NCBI RefSeq assembly: GCF_005862305.2 | Contig: NZ_CP054023.1 | Location: 62,001-126,000 of the forward strand | From: Rhizobium indicum | GTDB lineage: Bacteria > Pseudomonadota > Alphaproteobacteria > Rhizobiales > Rhizobiaceae | DNA length: 64,000 nt | Direction of reading: 5' to 3' | Shown here: positions 25,362-34,958 of the stretch, piece after piece | Numbering within the stretch: position 1 is the stretch's first letter | Layout: each line of letters begins with the position of its first letter | Notes under the pieces: model-generated | What the model was told of the DNA's origin: nothing | The model's database searches: none | Seen by the model: only the letters and a program-made list of their open reading frames with translations | Made by a program: the position numbers and the translations under genes

Positions 25362-26230
25362 TGGCCGATATCGCGATCAAATCCGCCGAAGGCGAGGGCA
25401 GCAAATTCGCCAGGCGCCTGCTTAAACGCAAGACGGTCGCCTTGGGCCTGCTGATCCTGACGATCTTCGTGCTTCTGGCGGTCTTCGCTCCTGTTGTCGC
25501 GCCCTATTCGCCGTCGAAGCTTTCCATCGTCAATCGGCTGAAGCCGCCGAGCGGCACCTTTTTCTTCGGCACCGATGAGTTCGGCCGCGACGTCTTTTCG
25601 CGTACGATCTTCGCCGGCCGCCTGTCGCTGCTCGTCGGTGTTGCGGTCGTGACGCTCTCGGCCATAATCGGCGTGACGCTCGGCCTGCTTGCCGGCTTCT
25701 TTCAGAAGCTCGATACGCCGATTGCCCGATTGATCGACGCGATGATGGCGTTTCCGGATATTCTGCTGGCGATTGCGCTCGTTGCTGCCCTCGGCCCGTC
25801 GCTGACGACGGTCATCATCGCGCTGTCGATCGTTTATGCGCCGCGCCTTGCCCGCATCGTTCGCGCTTCGACGCTGGTCATTCGCGAACTGCCCTATGTC
25901 GAGGCGGCGAGGGCGCTCGGCATTTCGACCTTCCACATTATGACACGGCATGTGCTGCGCAATCTGCTGTCGCCGATCCTGGTGCAGGCGACGTTCCTCT
26001 TCGCCAGCGCCATGCTTGCCGAAGCCGGCCTGTCTTTCCTCGGCCTTGGCGTCAGCCCCGAAATCCCGACCTGGGGAACGATGATCGCCGCCGGCCGGCA
26101 GTATATCGGCCAGGCCGACTGGATGACGCTGTTTCCCGGCGTCGCCATCATCCTCTCGGTGCTGTCGCTGCAGATGGTCGGCGATGGCCTCAGAGACATG
26201 CTCGATCCAAGACTGCGCAAGGATCTTTAA
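25361..26230 (+). CDS. ABC transporter permease, DppC type
   Basis: A 289-residue inner-membrane protein with FGTDEFGRDVFSRTIFAGR near residue 68, six predicted membrane segments in all, and the ATPase-contact loop VEAARALGISTFHIMTRHVL. Ends MVGDGLRDMLDPRLRKDL. Overlaps the preceding permease stop by 1 nt. Confidence 0.92.
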   Translation: MADIAIKSAEGEGSKFARRLLKRKTVALGLLILTIFVLLAVFAPVVAPYSPSKLSIVNRLKPPSGTFFFGTDEFGRDVFSRTIFAGRLSLLVGVAVVTLSAIIGVTLGLLAGFFQKLDTPIARLIDAMMAFPDILLAIALVAALGPSLTTVIIALSIVYAPRLARIVRASTLVIRELPYVEAARALGISTFHIMTRHVLRNLLSPILVQATFLFASAMLAEAGLSFLGLGVSPEIPTWGTMIAAGRQYIGQADWMTLFPGVAIILSVLSLQMVGDGLRDMLDPRLRKDL

Positions 26231-26293
26231 TTCACCGACCAAGTCGGCCCAACCGAAATTCGCCAAATCGAAAATTGCATGACAGGAGTTTGC

Positions 26294-26791
26294 GTGAATC
26301 AGTTTCCCACCGCCGCCGGCAAGGTCGAGAACTCACCTTACGAACGGCTTGCCGCCCTCGGCATTGCGCTTCCGCCGCCGCCGCCGCCGATTGCCAATTT
26401 CGTCACGCACGTGATCGAAGGCAACATGCTCTATCTGTCCGGCCAGGGCCCGCGTGAGGCCGACGGCTTCATGCATGCCGGCAAGGTCGGCGGTGGGGTC
26501 AGTGCCGAGGAGGCCTACGGCCATGCGCGGCTGACCGGCATCAACCTGCTTGCCGTGATGCAGGACGCGCTTGGCGATCTCTCCCGCGTCAAGCGGGTGG
26601 TCAAGCTGCTCGGCATGGTCAATGCCGTGCCTGATTTCGAAGATCATCCGAGCGTCATCAACGGCTGCTCGGATCTGCTGATAGAAGTCTTCGGTCCGGC
26701 CGGCGAACATGCCCGCTCGGCCGTCGGCTTCGGCTCGCTGCCCGGCAACATTACCGTCGAGATCGAGGCGATCGTCGCCTTGCACGGATGA
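26294..26791 (+). CDS. RidA/YjgF-family enamine-imine deaminase-like protein
   Basis: A 165-residue RidA-superfamily protein. The GTG at 26294 has AGGAG at 5 nt and gives MNQFPTAAGK; the ATG at 26279 has no Shine-Dalgarno match. The family pattern is complete at the C-terminus, HARSAVGFGSLPGNITVEIE, including the Arg that binds the substrate carboxylate. It carries an N-terminal Pro-rich stretch (PPPPPPI). The family hydrolyses reactive 2-aminoacrylate-like enamines released by PLP enzymes, which suits the SelA-like PLP gene that follows. Confidence 0.87.
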   Translation: MNQFPTAAGKVENSPYERLAALGIALPPPPPPIANFVTHVIEGNMLYLSGQGPREADGFMHAGKVGGGVSAEEAYGHARLTGINLLAVMQDALGDLSRVKRVVKLLGMVNAVPDFEDHPSVINGCSDLLIEVFGPAGEHARSAVGFGSLPGNITVEIEAIVALHG

Positions 26792-26858
26792 CGGAACTCG
26801 ACACACTTGATCGTCCGCCCCATGTTTCTTTTTTCGACCCAGACTCCTGGAGATCTCC

Positions 26859-28055
26859 ATGTCCACTGATATCCGCCCGTCGCTTGGCCTTCGCCCTGTC
26901 ATCAATGTATCGGGCACGATGACCAGCCTCGGCGCCTCGATCGTCGTTCCCGAAGCGATCAGCGCGATGGCATCGATCCTGCCGCACTTCGTCGAGATCA
27001 ACGATCTGCAGCGCAAGGCAAGCGGCGTCATCGCCCGGCTGACCGGCGGCGAGGCGGGCTTCGTCACCGCCTCCTGCTCGGCCGGCATTTCGCTGGCCGT
27101 CGCCGGCGCAATCACCGGCAACAATCTGCTGGCGATCGAGAGGCTGCCGGATGTGGTGCCGGAGAAGAACGAAGTGCTGGTGCAGATGGGCCATGTGGTG
27201 AGCTATGGCGCACCCGTCGACCAGGCGATCCGGCTTGCGGGCGGCAAGGTGGTGCTTGTGGGGCAGGCTACCTCGACGCACCGCTTCCACATGGAAAACG
27301 CCATCACCGACAAGACCGCAGCCGCCGTCTATGTCGTCTCCCACCATGTCGTCGATTACGGCCTTCTGAACCTCAAGGAATTCGTCGAGATTGCCCATGC
27401 CAAGGGCGTGCCCGTCATCGTCGACGCGGCCTCGGAATATGACCTGCGCATCTTCCTGGAGCAGGGAGCCGATATCGCGCTCTACTCCGGCCACAAATTC
27501 CTCGGCGGCCCGACCTCGGGCATCGTTGCCGGCAGGAAGGAGCTGGTGCGCCATGCCTTCCTGCAGAACATGGGCATCGGCCGCGGCATGAAGGTCGGCA
27601 AGGAGAGCATCTTCGGCGTCATGGCAGCACTCGAAGCCTGGGAAAACCGCGACCATGCCGGCATCCGGGAACGCGAGACCGGCTATCTCAACCTGTGGAA
27701 GCGCACGCTCGACGGCCGCCCCGGCCTCACCGCGCTTATCGAGCCCGATCCGACCCACAATCCGCTCGATCGGCTACGCCTGATCGTCGATTCCGAGCAG
27801 GCCCATATCACCGCCTGGGATCTGGCCGATGCGCTTGCCAAGGGCAGCCCGCCGATCATTGTGCGCGACCATGAGGTGGAGCACCGCTATTTCTACCTCG
27901 ATCCGTGCAACCTGCACCCGGGCGAGGAGACGATTGTCGCGGAGCGCCTTGCGCAGGAACTCGATAAGGCGCGCGCCTCCAACGAGATCATCGCGACGCC
28001 GATCGAGAACCGCAGCAGGCACCGCTTCGACGGTGCGCTGCGCTGGCCGGATTGA
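26859..28055 (+). CDS. SelA-like / D-glucosaminate-6-phosphate ammonia-lyase-type PLP enzyme
   Basis: A 398-residue fold-type I PLP enzyme. The N-terminus [18 protein letters not shown] is characteristic of the SelA/DgaE group, the cofactor Asp is in [14 protein letters not shown] and the Schiff-base lysine is Lys213 in [14 protein letters not shown]. Members include DgaE, which removes ammonia from D-glucosaminate 6-phosphate, and related lyases. It is preceded by CTGGAG 7-8 nt from the ATG. Located between RidA and the fused ATPase, so it probably acts on the imported compound and produces an enamine. Selenocysteine synthase is unlikely here (no tRNA-Sec genes seen, wrong context). Confidence 0.82.
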   Translation: MSTDIRPSLGLRPVINVSGTMTSLGASIVVPEAISAMASILPHFVEINDLQRKASGVIARLTGGEAGFVTASCSAGISLAVAGAITGNNLLAIERLPDVVPEKNEVLVQMGHVVSYGAPVDQAIRLAGGKVVLVGQATSTHRFHMENAITDKTAAAVYVVSHHVVDYGLLNLKEFVEIAHAKGVPVIVDAASEYDLRIFLEQGADIALYSGHKFLGGPTSGIVAGRKELVRHAFLQNMGIGRGMKVGKESIFGVMAALEAWENRDHAGIRERETGYLNLWKRTLDGRPGLTALIEPDPTHNPLDRLRLIVDSEQAHITAWDLADALAKGSPPIIVRDHEVEHRYFYLDPCNLHPGEETIVAERLAQELDKARASNEIIATPIENRSRHRFDGALRWPD

Positions 28056-28087
28056 TCCGCCGCTTACCCGTCGCAAGAGGAACCGCC

Positions 28088-29923
28088 ATGGCTAGCGCCC
28101 AAACCCAACCGATCCAGACGACGGCCGACGTTCTTTCCGTCGAAAGGCTGACGACATCCTTCCTGGTGGACGGCGTCTGGAAACCGGTCGTGCGCGATGT
28201 TTCCTTTACTGTGGCACCGGCGGAGACGGTGGCGATCGTCGGCGAATCCGGTTCTGGCAAGAGCGTCACGTCGCTCTCGATCATGCGGCTGCTGCAGGCG
28301 GACACGAGCCGTGTCGAGGGCCGCGTCATGCTCGGCGGACGCGATCTCCTGGCATTGCCGGAAAATGCCATGCGGCAGGTGCGCGGCAATGAGGTGGCGA
28401 TGATCTTCCAGGAGCCGATGACATCGCTCAATCCGCTCTTCACCATTGGTGACCAGATTTCCGAAGCCTTGCTCTGCCATTCCGATATGAGCAGGGCTGA
28501 TGCCAAAGCCGAGACGATAAGGCTGCTGGAAAAGGTCCGCATCCCCTCTGCCGCCTCGCGCTTCGGCGAATATCCGCATCGTTTTTCCGGCGGCATGCGG
28601 CAGCGGGTGATGATCGCCATGGCACTCGCCAGCCGGCCGAAGCTCTTGATTGCCGACGAGCCGACGACGGCGCTCGATGTGACCATCCAGGGCCAGATCC
28701 TCGATCTCATCAAGATGCTGCAGGACGAGGAGGGGACCTCCGTCCTTTTCATCACCCATGACATGGGTGTCGTTGCCGAGATCGCCGACCGGACGGTGGT
28801 GATGTATCGCGGCGAACAGGTGGAAAGCGGCGCCACCGCCGATATCTTCCATCGCGGCAAACATCCCTATACCAGAGCACTCCTATCAGCCGTGCCGGTG
28901 CTCGGTTCGATGCAGGGCCGGCAAAGGCCGCTGCGCTTTCCCGTGGTCAATACCGCAACGGGTGAATCGGACATTCCTGCCGAAGTCGCCGATACGGTGG
29001 CAGCGACGCCGGTGCTGCAGGTGAAGAACCTCACCAAGCGTTTCGACATCCATTCCGGCCTGTTCGGCCGGCTAACCAGCCGGGTGCACGCGGTCGAAAA
29101 CGTCTCCTTCGATCTTCACGCCGGCGAGACGCTGTCGCTGGTCGGCGAATCCGGTTGCGGCAAATCGACGACCGGCCGCGCCATCATGCGGCTGATCGAG
29201 CCGCAGGCCGGTTCCGTTCTCGTCGAGGGCAGGGAGGTGCTCGGCCTCGACAGGAAGGATCTGCGCGAGATGCGTAAATCGGTGCAGATGATCTTCCAGG
29301 ATCCCTTTGCCAGCCTCAATCCGCGCATGACGGTCGGTGCTGCGATCGCCGAACCCTATCTCGAACACAAGATGGGCAATTCAAAGCAGGCAAAAGACGT
29401 CGTCGCCGATCTGCTGGTGAAGGTCGGTCTGTCGGCGGATATGGCCGCGCGTTACCCGCATGAGTTTTCCGGCGGCCAGCGCCAGCGCATCTGCATCGCC
29501 CGCGCGCTCGCCTTGCAGCCGAAGGTCATCGTCGCCGATGAAAGCGTCTCGGCGCTCGACGTCTCGATCAAGGCGCAAGTCATCAACCTGATGCTCGACC
29601 TGCAACAGAGCCTCAACCTTGCCTTCCTGTTCATCTCGCACGACATGGCGGTGGTCGAGCGTGTCAGCCACCGTGTGGCGGTGATGTATCTCGGCGAGAT
29701 CGTCGAGATCGGCCCGCGATCCGCAGTCTTCGAAAATCCACAGCATCCCTATACGAAGAAACTCATCGCGGCAGTGCCCGTGCCCGATCCGGACCGTCGC
29801 CATGAAAAGCGGATGGTGGCGAATGACGAGATCAAGAGCCCGATGCGCCCGGTCGACTATCAAACGCCGAGCGCCTCTTACCGGGAGGTCGGGCCGGGGC
29901 ATCTGGTGATGGCCGAGCGGTAG
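28088..29923 (+). CDS. Double-domain ABC ATPase (DppD-DppF fusion)
   Basis: A 611-residue protein with two ABC domains. First half: GESGSGKSVTSLSIM, FSGGMRQRVMIAMAL, LIADEPTTALDVT. Second half: GESGCGKSTTGRA, FSGGQRQRICIARAL, VIVADESVSALDVS. AAGAGGAA precedes the ATG at 28088; the frame opens earlier at 28052. Last gene of the operon. The C-terminal tail of about 45 residues after the second domain is longer than usual. Confidence 0.93.
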   Translation: MASAQTQPIQTTADVLSVERLTTSFLVDGVWKPVVRDVSFTVAPAETVAIVGESGSGKSVTSLSIMRLLQADTSRVEGRVMLGGRDLLALPENAMRQVRGNEVAMIFQEPMTSLNPLFTIGDQISEALLCHSDMSRADAKAETIRLLEKVRIPSAASRFGEYPHRFSGGMRQRVMIAMALASRPKLLIADEPTTALDVTIQGQILDLIKMLQDEEGTSVLFITHDMGVVAEIADRTVVMYRGEQVESGATADIFHRGKHPYTRALLSAVPVLGSMQGRQRPLRFPVVNTATGESDIPAEVADTVAATPVLQVKNLTKRFDIHSGLFGRLTSRVHAVENVSFDLHAGETLSLVGESGCGKSTTGRAIMRLIEPQAGSVLVEGREVLGLDRKDLREMRKSVQMIFQDPFASLNPRMTVGAAIAEPYLEHKMGNSKQAKDVVADLLVKVGLSADMAARYPHEFSGGQRQRICIARALALQPKVIVADESVSALDVSIKAQVINLMLDLQQSLNLAFLFISHDMAVVERVSHRVAVMYLGEIVEIGPRSAVFENPQHPYTKKLIAAVPVPDPDRRHEKRMVANDEIKSPMRPVDYQTPSASYREVGPGHLVMAER

Positions 29924-29964
29924 TCGAAGGCCGGATAGCCGGATCGGCCTAACGAGCAGAAGTT

Positions 29965-30312
29965 TCAAGGGTGAGGATTTGGGAATCCATGCCTTTCCGA
30001 CAGGGCGGCCAGGATATTGTCCTTTTCGGAGATAAAGGCCCGCCCGCGGTACACGCCGGTTTGGTGGACGGAGGTTGCTCCGTCTGCAAGCAAAAGTAGG
30101 GGCAGTGACTGATTTTCCTCTCCAACCAGTTCGATGACCGGCAATCTTGGGCGAGGCCATGCAATTCGCTCGATATCAAGTCCTTGCGCGAAGTCCGGAA
30201 AGGATGCCAGCACGCCTTCCATGAGCGCGCAATGCCAGCAGTAAAAACGTTGTCCTGGGTAGGCGGGATCTTCGAAGCCCGGGCGAAGTATAAAGAGCCT
30301 ATCCCTGTTCAT
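29965..30312 (-). CDS. DUF3088 family protein with a CxxC motif
   Basis: A 115-residue protein starting MNRDRLFILRPGFEDPAYPG. It contains FYCWHCALMEGVL, a CxxC motif in a thioredoxin-like context, and later LLLADGATSV. The ATG at 30312 has AAAGGGAAA upstream; an ATG 18 nt earlier is less well placed. DUF3088 proteins are thioredoxin-like by prediction with no known role. Convergent with the ABC ATPase gene. Confidence 0.78.
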   Translation of the reverse strand: MNRDRLFILRPGFEDPAYPGQRFYCWHCALMEGVLASFPDFAQGLDIERIAWPRPRLPVIELVGEENQSLPLLLLADGATSVHQTGVYRGRAFISEKDNILAALSERHGFPNPHP

Positions 30313-30370
30313 CGCACATTTCCCTTTCACATTGACGTGGCACGCCGATCGCTTCCGGATCTGACGGGCG

Positions 30371-31585
30371 CTATTCCATCGCCAGGATCATGTTGCGCAC
30401 GACCGGGTAGATTTCTCCCTCCCAGCGGCGGCCGCTGAAGACGCCGTAATGCCCGACATTGGCCTGAAGATGATGGCGCTTCAGATGCGGGCGCAACGCA
30501 CGACAGAGATCGTGCGCGGCCGAGGTCTGGCCGAGCGCGCAGATGTCGTCGCGCCCGCCCTCGACGGTCAAAAGCGCCGTGTTGCGGATCTGGCCCGGGT
30601 CGACCTTGCGGCCATGGTGGGTGAGGTCGCCGGTCGCGAGTTCCGCCTTCTGGAAGACGCGTTCGATGGTTTCGATGTAGAATTCTTCGGTGAGGTCGAG
30701 CACGGCGAAATATTCGTCGTAGAACTTCTTGATCTTGCCGGCTTCGGCCGTCTCGCCCTTCGCCAAATGGTCGTAGAGCCTGCGATGGGCGTCCTGGTGG
30801 CGCTGCATGTTCATCGACATGAAAGCGACGAGCTGGAGGAAGCCGGGATAGACCCGCCGTCCCGCACCCCGATAACGCCAGGGAACGCCTGTGATCAGCG
30901 AATTCTCAAACCAGGCGAGCGATTTCGACACGGCAAGCTCGTTGACCTTCGTCGGGCTCTCGCGCGGATCGATCGGCCCGGCCATCAGCGTCATGGTGCG
31001 TGGGGTGGCGGGATGCCGCTCTTCCGACATCACGGCAACGGCGGCCAGCGCCTGCACGCAGGGTTGGCAGACGGCGAGGATATGAGCGCCCGGACCGATC
31101 TCCTCCAGGAAATGCATGATATAGTCCACATAGTCGTCCATGCCGAAGCGTCCGGCCGACAGCGGCACGTCGCGGGCATTGGCCCAGTCGGTGATATAGA
31201 CGTCATGATCGCGCAGCAGGGTCTGCACGGTGCCGCGCAGGAGTGTGGCGAAATGGCCGGACAGCGGTGCGACGACCAGCACCCGCGGCCGCTTTGCATC
31301 GGTGTCCGTTGCAAAACGAAGGAGCGTGCCGAAGGGCATGCCGAGCACGGTCTCGACGGTGACGGGCACCACGCGATTGCCGATCATGACTGAGTCTATG
31401 GCGAAATCCGGACGTTGGTGGGTGATCTCGAAGCGTGAGATCATCTCCAGCGCGGCGGCGAAGTGCCGTCCCATTTCGCTGCCGGATCCCCAGAGCGCTG
31501 TCGCGGAGAAGATCTGCAAGCGCCGCGCCAGATCGCGGAGCGGCGCGATGAGATCATCCTGGAACTGATAGGCCTGGTAGAGCAT
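30371..31585 (-). CDS. phaZ: Intracellular polyhydroxyalkanoate depolymerase
   Basis: A 404-residue protein of the PhaZ intracellular depolymerase family, which mobilises polyhydroxybutyrate granules. Recognised by MLYQAYQFQDDLIAPLR, VLVVAPLSGHFATLLRGTV, DVYITDWANARDVPL and ILAVCQPCVQALAAVA, where a Cys takes the nucleophile place of the lipase box. The His of the C-terminal NVGHYGVFSG completes the site. The frame opens at 31627, but MLYQAYQ at 31585 is the family start. Monocistronic and divergent from a GST gene. Confidence 0.9.
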   Translation of the reverse strand: MLYQAYQFQDDLIAPLRDLARRLQIFSATALWGSGSEMGRHFAAALEMISRFEITHQRPDFAIDSVMIGNRVVPVTVETVLGMPFGTLLRFATDTDAKRPRVLVVAPLSGHFATLLRGTVQTLLRDHDVYITDWANARDVPLSAGRFGMDDYVDYIMHFLEEIGPGAHILAVCQPCVQALAAVAVMSEERHPATPRTMTLMAGPIDPRESPTKVNELAVSKSLAWFENSLITGVPWRYRGAGRRVYPGFLQLVAFMSMNMQRHQDAHRRLYDHLAKGETAEAGKIKKFYDEYFAVLDLTEEFYIETIERVFQKAELATGDLTHHGRKVDPGQIRNTALLTVEGGRDDICALGQTSAAHDLCRALRPHLKRHHLQANVGHYGVFSGRRWEGEIYPVVRNMILAME

Positions 31586-31708
31586 GGCCGAAATCTCCCG
31601 CACTGCCGCATCGATGCGGCGGTGCAAAAAATGCTAGTGGAATATGTCCTACCATGCGAGAAGATTATCGAGGAAGAAGCAACATTGTCCGACAAGGATA
31701 CGAGCCCG

Positions 31709-32362
31709 ATGTCGCAAGCTGCACTGACGATTTCCTCGAAGAACTACTCCTCATGGTCTCTGCGCGGCTGGCTGCTGTGCCGGATGGCGGGGCTGAACTT
31801 CGCCGAAGTCCTTGTGGAACTGGATGACGAGGCGCGCCAGGAACTGCTTCTGCTTTCACCGTCGGTCCTAGTGCCGAGGCTGACCCATAACGACGTGACG
31901 GTGTGGGACACGCTGGCGATTGCCGAATATCTCCATGAGGTCGTGCCGGATGCCGGGCTTTGGCCCACTGAGCGCGCAGCGCGCGCCCGCTGCCGGTCGG
32001 TCTCGGGCGAGATGCATTCGGGTTTCCATAACCTGCGCTCGGCATTGCCGATGAACCTCAAGGCGCGGCATGCGAGCTTCAAGATATTTTCGGGCGCGCG
32101 GCCCGATGTCGAGCGTGTCAGGGCGATCTGGACCGAATGCCTCGAGGCAAGCGGCGGGCCCTGGCTGTTCGGCACCACGCCGACCGTGGCCGATGCGATG
32201 TACGCGCCGGTCTGCACCCGCTTCCGCACCTATGCGGTGGAGCTGGAGCCGCGGCTTGCAGCCTATGTCGAGACGGTGTTGTCCTGGCCGCTGATGGGCG
32301 AGTGGACCGAAGGCGCGATGGTCGAGCCGGACGAGATCGTCGAGTTGGAAGTCGAGTTCTGA
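31709..32362 (+). CDS. Glutathione S-transferase family protein
   Basis: A 217-residue protein with the N-terminal thioredoxin-fold segment SSKNYSSWSLRGWLLCRMAG seen in this GST branch, SPSVLVPRLTHNDVTVWDTLAIAEYL (substrate/GSH contacts) and an all-helical C-terminal domain with GPWLFGTTPTVADAMYAPV. Start at the ATG 31709; a TTG at 31685 with GAGGAAG 8 nt upstream would add eight residues and is a real alternative. Single gene, divergent from phaZ. Confidence 0.88.
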   Translation: MSQAALTISSKNYSSWSLRGWLLCRMAGLNFAEVLVELDDEARQELLLLSPSVLVPRLTHNDVTVWDTLAIAEYLHEVVPDAGLWPTERAARARCRSVSGEMHSGFHNLRSALPMNLKARHASFKIFSGARPDVERVRAIWTECLEASGGPWLFGTTPTVADAMYAPVCTRFRTYAVELEPRLAAYVETVLSWPLMGEWTEGAMVEPDEIVELEVEF

Positions 32363-32477
32363 AGGGAACGCGGCGGTGCGGCTCCGCATCGATTTTCACG
32401 CGACGAATTAAGAGTTGCCTGGACGATGAGCGGCGCATAAATCAGATGCAGTGCCACATGCCGCGAAATCTGGACCG

Positions 32478-33299
32478 ATGAACAACAACGACTATTATTC
32501 CAAACTCGGCGGACTGCCGCCGCAGACCGAGCTGCTTTCCAGCAAGGCCGTCTTCACCACGGCCTACGCGGTCATCCCGCGCAGCGTCATGACTGACATC
32601 GTCACCAGCGTCCTTCCGCATTGGACGGGAACGCGGGCTTGGGTTCTCTCCCGGCCGCTCTCCGGTTTCTCCGAGACCTTCTCGCAATATGTGATGGAGG
32701 TTCAGCCCGGCGGTGGAAGCGATCGGCCGGAGCCCGATAAACGGGCTGAAGCGGTCCTGTTCGTCGTCGACGGCGAGGTGACGGTGGAACTCGATGGCGT
32801 CAGCCACGCGCTTCGCACCGGCTCCTTCGCTTATCTTCCGGCGGGTTCGGTCTGGCGCCTGAAAAACGGCGGCTCGACTGCGGCAAAATTCCATTGGATT
32901 CGAAAGGCCTTTCAGGAGGTCGAGGGGTTGGAGCTGCCGCCGGCGATCTTCACCCATGAGGACGAACACCCCATCTTGGCAATGCCCGATACCGATGGGC
33001 GCTGGGGGACGACCCGGTTCATCGATCCCGCCGATGTCCGCTACGACATGCACGTGAATATCGTGACGCTGGAGCCGGGTGCGACGATCCCCTTCATGGA
33101 AACCCATGTCATGGAGCATGGTCTCTACGTGTTGGAGGGCAAGGCGGTCTATCGGCTGAACCAGGATTGGGTCGAGGTCGAGGCCGGCGACTTCATGTGG
33201 CTGCGCTCCTTCTGCCCGCAGGCATGTTACGCCGGCGGCCCCGGCCGGTTCCGCTATCTGCTCTACAAGGATGTCAACCGTCACATGACGCTCTGGTAG
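32478..33299 (+). CDS. (S)-ureidoglycine aminohydrolase-like bicupin
   Basis: A 273-residue protein with two cupin domains, matching AllE/UGHY, which converts (S)-ureidoglycine to (S)-ureidoglycolate and ammonia in purine (allantoin) breakdown. Marks: YYSKLGGLPPQTELLSSKAVF at the N-terminus and the C-terminal cupin with ETHVMEHGLYVLEGKAVYRLN, containing the Glu/His metal ligands, and MWLRSFCPQACYAGGPG. Start at 32478. No allantoinase or allantoicase gene is nearby, so it is detached from its pathway. Confidence 0.86.
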   Translation: MNNNDYYSKLGGLPPQTELLSSKAVFTTAYAVIPRSVMTDIVTSVLPHWTGTRAWVLSRPLSGFSETFSQYVMEVQPGGGSDRPEPDKRAEAVLFVVDGEVTVELDGVSHALRTGSFAYLPAGSVWRLKNGGSTAAKFHWIRKAFQEVEGLELPPAIFTHEDEHPILAMPDTDGRWGTTRFIDPADVRYDMHVNIVTLEPGATIPFMETHVMEHGLYVLEGKAVYRLNQDWVEVEAGDFMWLRSFCPQACYAGGPGRFRYLLYKDVNRHMTLW

Positions 33300-33318
33300 G
33301 AGCTATCGCAGAGGGACG

Positions 33319-33852
33319 ATGAGGCTCGAAAGCGAACGTCTGATTTTGAGACCCTGGCGACCGCAAGATCGCAAGCCCTTCGCTGCGATCAATGCCGAGC
33401 CCGACGTTGTCAGATATCTCAATCCTCTGACCGACGAACAGTCGAATGCGATGCTGGACCGTATCGACCGGCACTTCGAGGACCATGGCTGGGGATTCTG
33501 GGCGTTGGAAGAGAAGGCAAGCGGCCAGTTGATCGGCATGTGCGGCCTCGCCAAGGTTTCACCTACTTTGCCATTTGCCCCGGCAGTCGAAATCGGTTGG
33601 CGGCTTTCAGCGTCTCGGCACGGCGCCGGCTATGCGCGCGAGGCCGCGGAACGGTCTCTCGACTTTGCATTCGACGAGCTGAAGCTTGACCGCATCGTCA
33701 GCTTCACGGTGCCCGCAAACAGCAATTCCTGGGGTTTGATGAGACGACTGGGGATGAACCGGATCGGTGAGTTCGATCATCCCAATCTGGCCGAAGGGCA
33801 TCCGTTGCGCCATCACGTGCTCTATGAACTGCGATCATCAAACGGTATTTGA
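33319..33852 (+). CDS. GNAT-family acetyltransferase (RimJ/RimL type)
   Basis: A 177-residue acetyltransferase starting MRLESERLILRPWRPQD, the usual RimJ/RimL-like N-terminus, with EIGWRLSASRHGAGYAREAA as acetyl-CoA-binding motif and NSNSWGLMRRLGMNRIGEF as motif B. GAGGG precedes the ATG. It follows the bicupin gene by 19 nt and may be co-transcribed. Substrate unknown. Confidence 0.85.
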   Translation: MRLESERLILRPWRPQDRKPFAAINAEPDVVRYLNPLTDEQSNAMLDRIDRHFEDHGWGFWALEEKASGQLIGMCGLAKVSPTLPFAPAVEIGWRLSASRHGAGYAREAAERSLDFAFDELKLDRIVSFTVPANSNSWGLMRRLGMNRIGEFDHPNLAEGHPLRHHVLYELRSSNGI

Positions 33853-34095
33853 AAGGCGGATCTCAGGGAGGTCCCAGCTGAGTTCCTCAAACAACCAAGA
33901 GTGCGCGCGCATAGCTTTACCAATCTATGATTGTGAAAGTGGCGTAATCTATCTTATGGAACTGAAATATATTTAGCCGCGTTTCGCGCTGCTCGCAATC
34001 TCGTTTCATTGGAACCCCTGTTGGCTTCCGACAATCAAAATCGCAATAAAAGTTCGAGGAGTTCGCCTCGTTGAAGAGATTCACCGCGAGAAGTC

Positions 34096-34120
34096 GGAAC
34101 TGTTTTGCTGGGCGCTCGTT
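34096..34120 (+). promoter_or_regulatory. EcfG-type general-stress promoter upstream of the DUF1206 gene
   Basis: GGAAC (34096-34100), exactly 16 nt, CGTT (34117-34120). This is the known consensus of the alphaproteobacterial general stress sigma factor EcfG (RpoE2). It lies 25 nt before the DUF1206 ATG, at the right distance. Confidence 0.6.
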
Positions 34121-34145
34121 AAAAAACGCGGCGGGGGAACCAGAG

Positions 34146-34958
34146 ATGACCAAGTCGAAATTAGAATGGCTTGCGCGGGCTGGATATAGCGCCCGAGGCA
34201 TTGTGTTTTTGCTCGTTGCTGCGCTGGCAGTTTTTTCGAGCTTCGGCGGCGGAAAGGCCGATACCAAATTAGCGCTCGACGCTGTCTTGGAACAGCCATT
34301 GGGCCGGGTGTGGCTGGGCTTGATAGGGCTCGGGCTACTCGGCTTTGTAGCATGGCGGCTTGCCCAGTCCATCGCAAACGCAGACAACCATGACCACAGT
34401 GTGAAAAGCTACCTGATCCGTGCCGCCCTCCTCGGGAGCGCCGTGACCTACATGGGGTTGGCGATATACGCCTTTCAGGACGCCCTTGGTTTTGGATCCG
34501 GTGGCGACGGCGGAGAAAAGGGCTTGGCAGCCTGGGCCATGTCGCAACCGTTTGGTCGATTCCTAGCTGGTGCGATTGGTCTCGGCTTTGTCGTTGGCGG
34601 TGCTGTTACCGCGCTGAAAGGTATCACACGGCGATTTGAGCGATATCTGACGCTCGGTCAAAGTCGACCTCTGTTATTGGTTTGCGTCTATGGGCTGGTT
34701 TCCCGCGGGGTCGTTTTCGTGATCGTCGGCGTCTTCTTTTGCTATGCGGCCTTCACCGTCGATCCGGGCCAGGCAGGGAGCATAAGTGATGCCTTGACCT
34801 TCGTGAGGCAGCTTCCTTTCGGAGCTGTTCTCTACCTCGTCGTGGCTATCGGCTTGGCTGCGTTCGGAATCTATAATTTGGTCGAGGCACGATATCGAAC
34901 CGTGTCGACACCAAAACTCTCGCAGGTACGGTCGGAACTGCCACTATCTCACAACTGA
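34146..34958 (+). CDS. DUF1206 integral membrane protein
   Basis: A 270-residue inner-membrane protein with three repeats of about 75 residues, each a pair of helices: LARAGYSARGIVFLLVAALAV, then LIRAALLGSAVTYMGLAIYAF, then LVSRGVVFVIVGVFFCYAAF. Each repeat starts with an R-G/A-hydrophobic pattern typical of DUF1206. The ATG at 34146 follows GGGGGAACCAGAG; the frame opens earlier. Function unknown. The EcfG-like promoter suggests a role in stress. Confidence 0.87.
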   Translation: MTKSKLEWLARAGYSARGIVFLLVAALAVFSSFGGGKADTKLALDAVLEQPLGRVWLGLIGLGLLGFVAWRLAQSIANADNHDHSVKSYLIRAALLGSAVTYMGLAIYAFQDALGFGSGGDGGEKGLAAWAMSQPFGRFLAGAIGLGFVVGGAVTALKGITRRFERYLTLGQSRPLLLVCVYGLVSRGVVFVIVGVFFCYAAFTVDPGQAGSISDALTFVRQLPFGAVLYLVVAIGLAAFGIYNLVEARYRTVSTPKLSQVRSELPLSHN

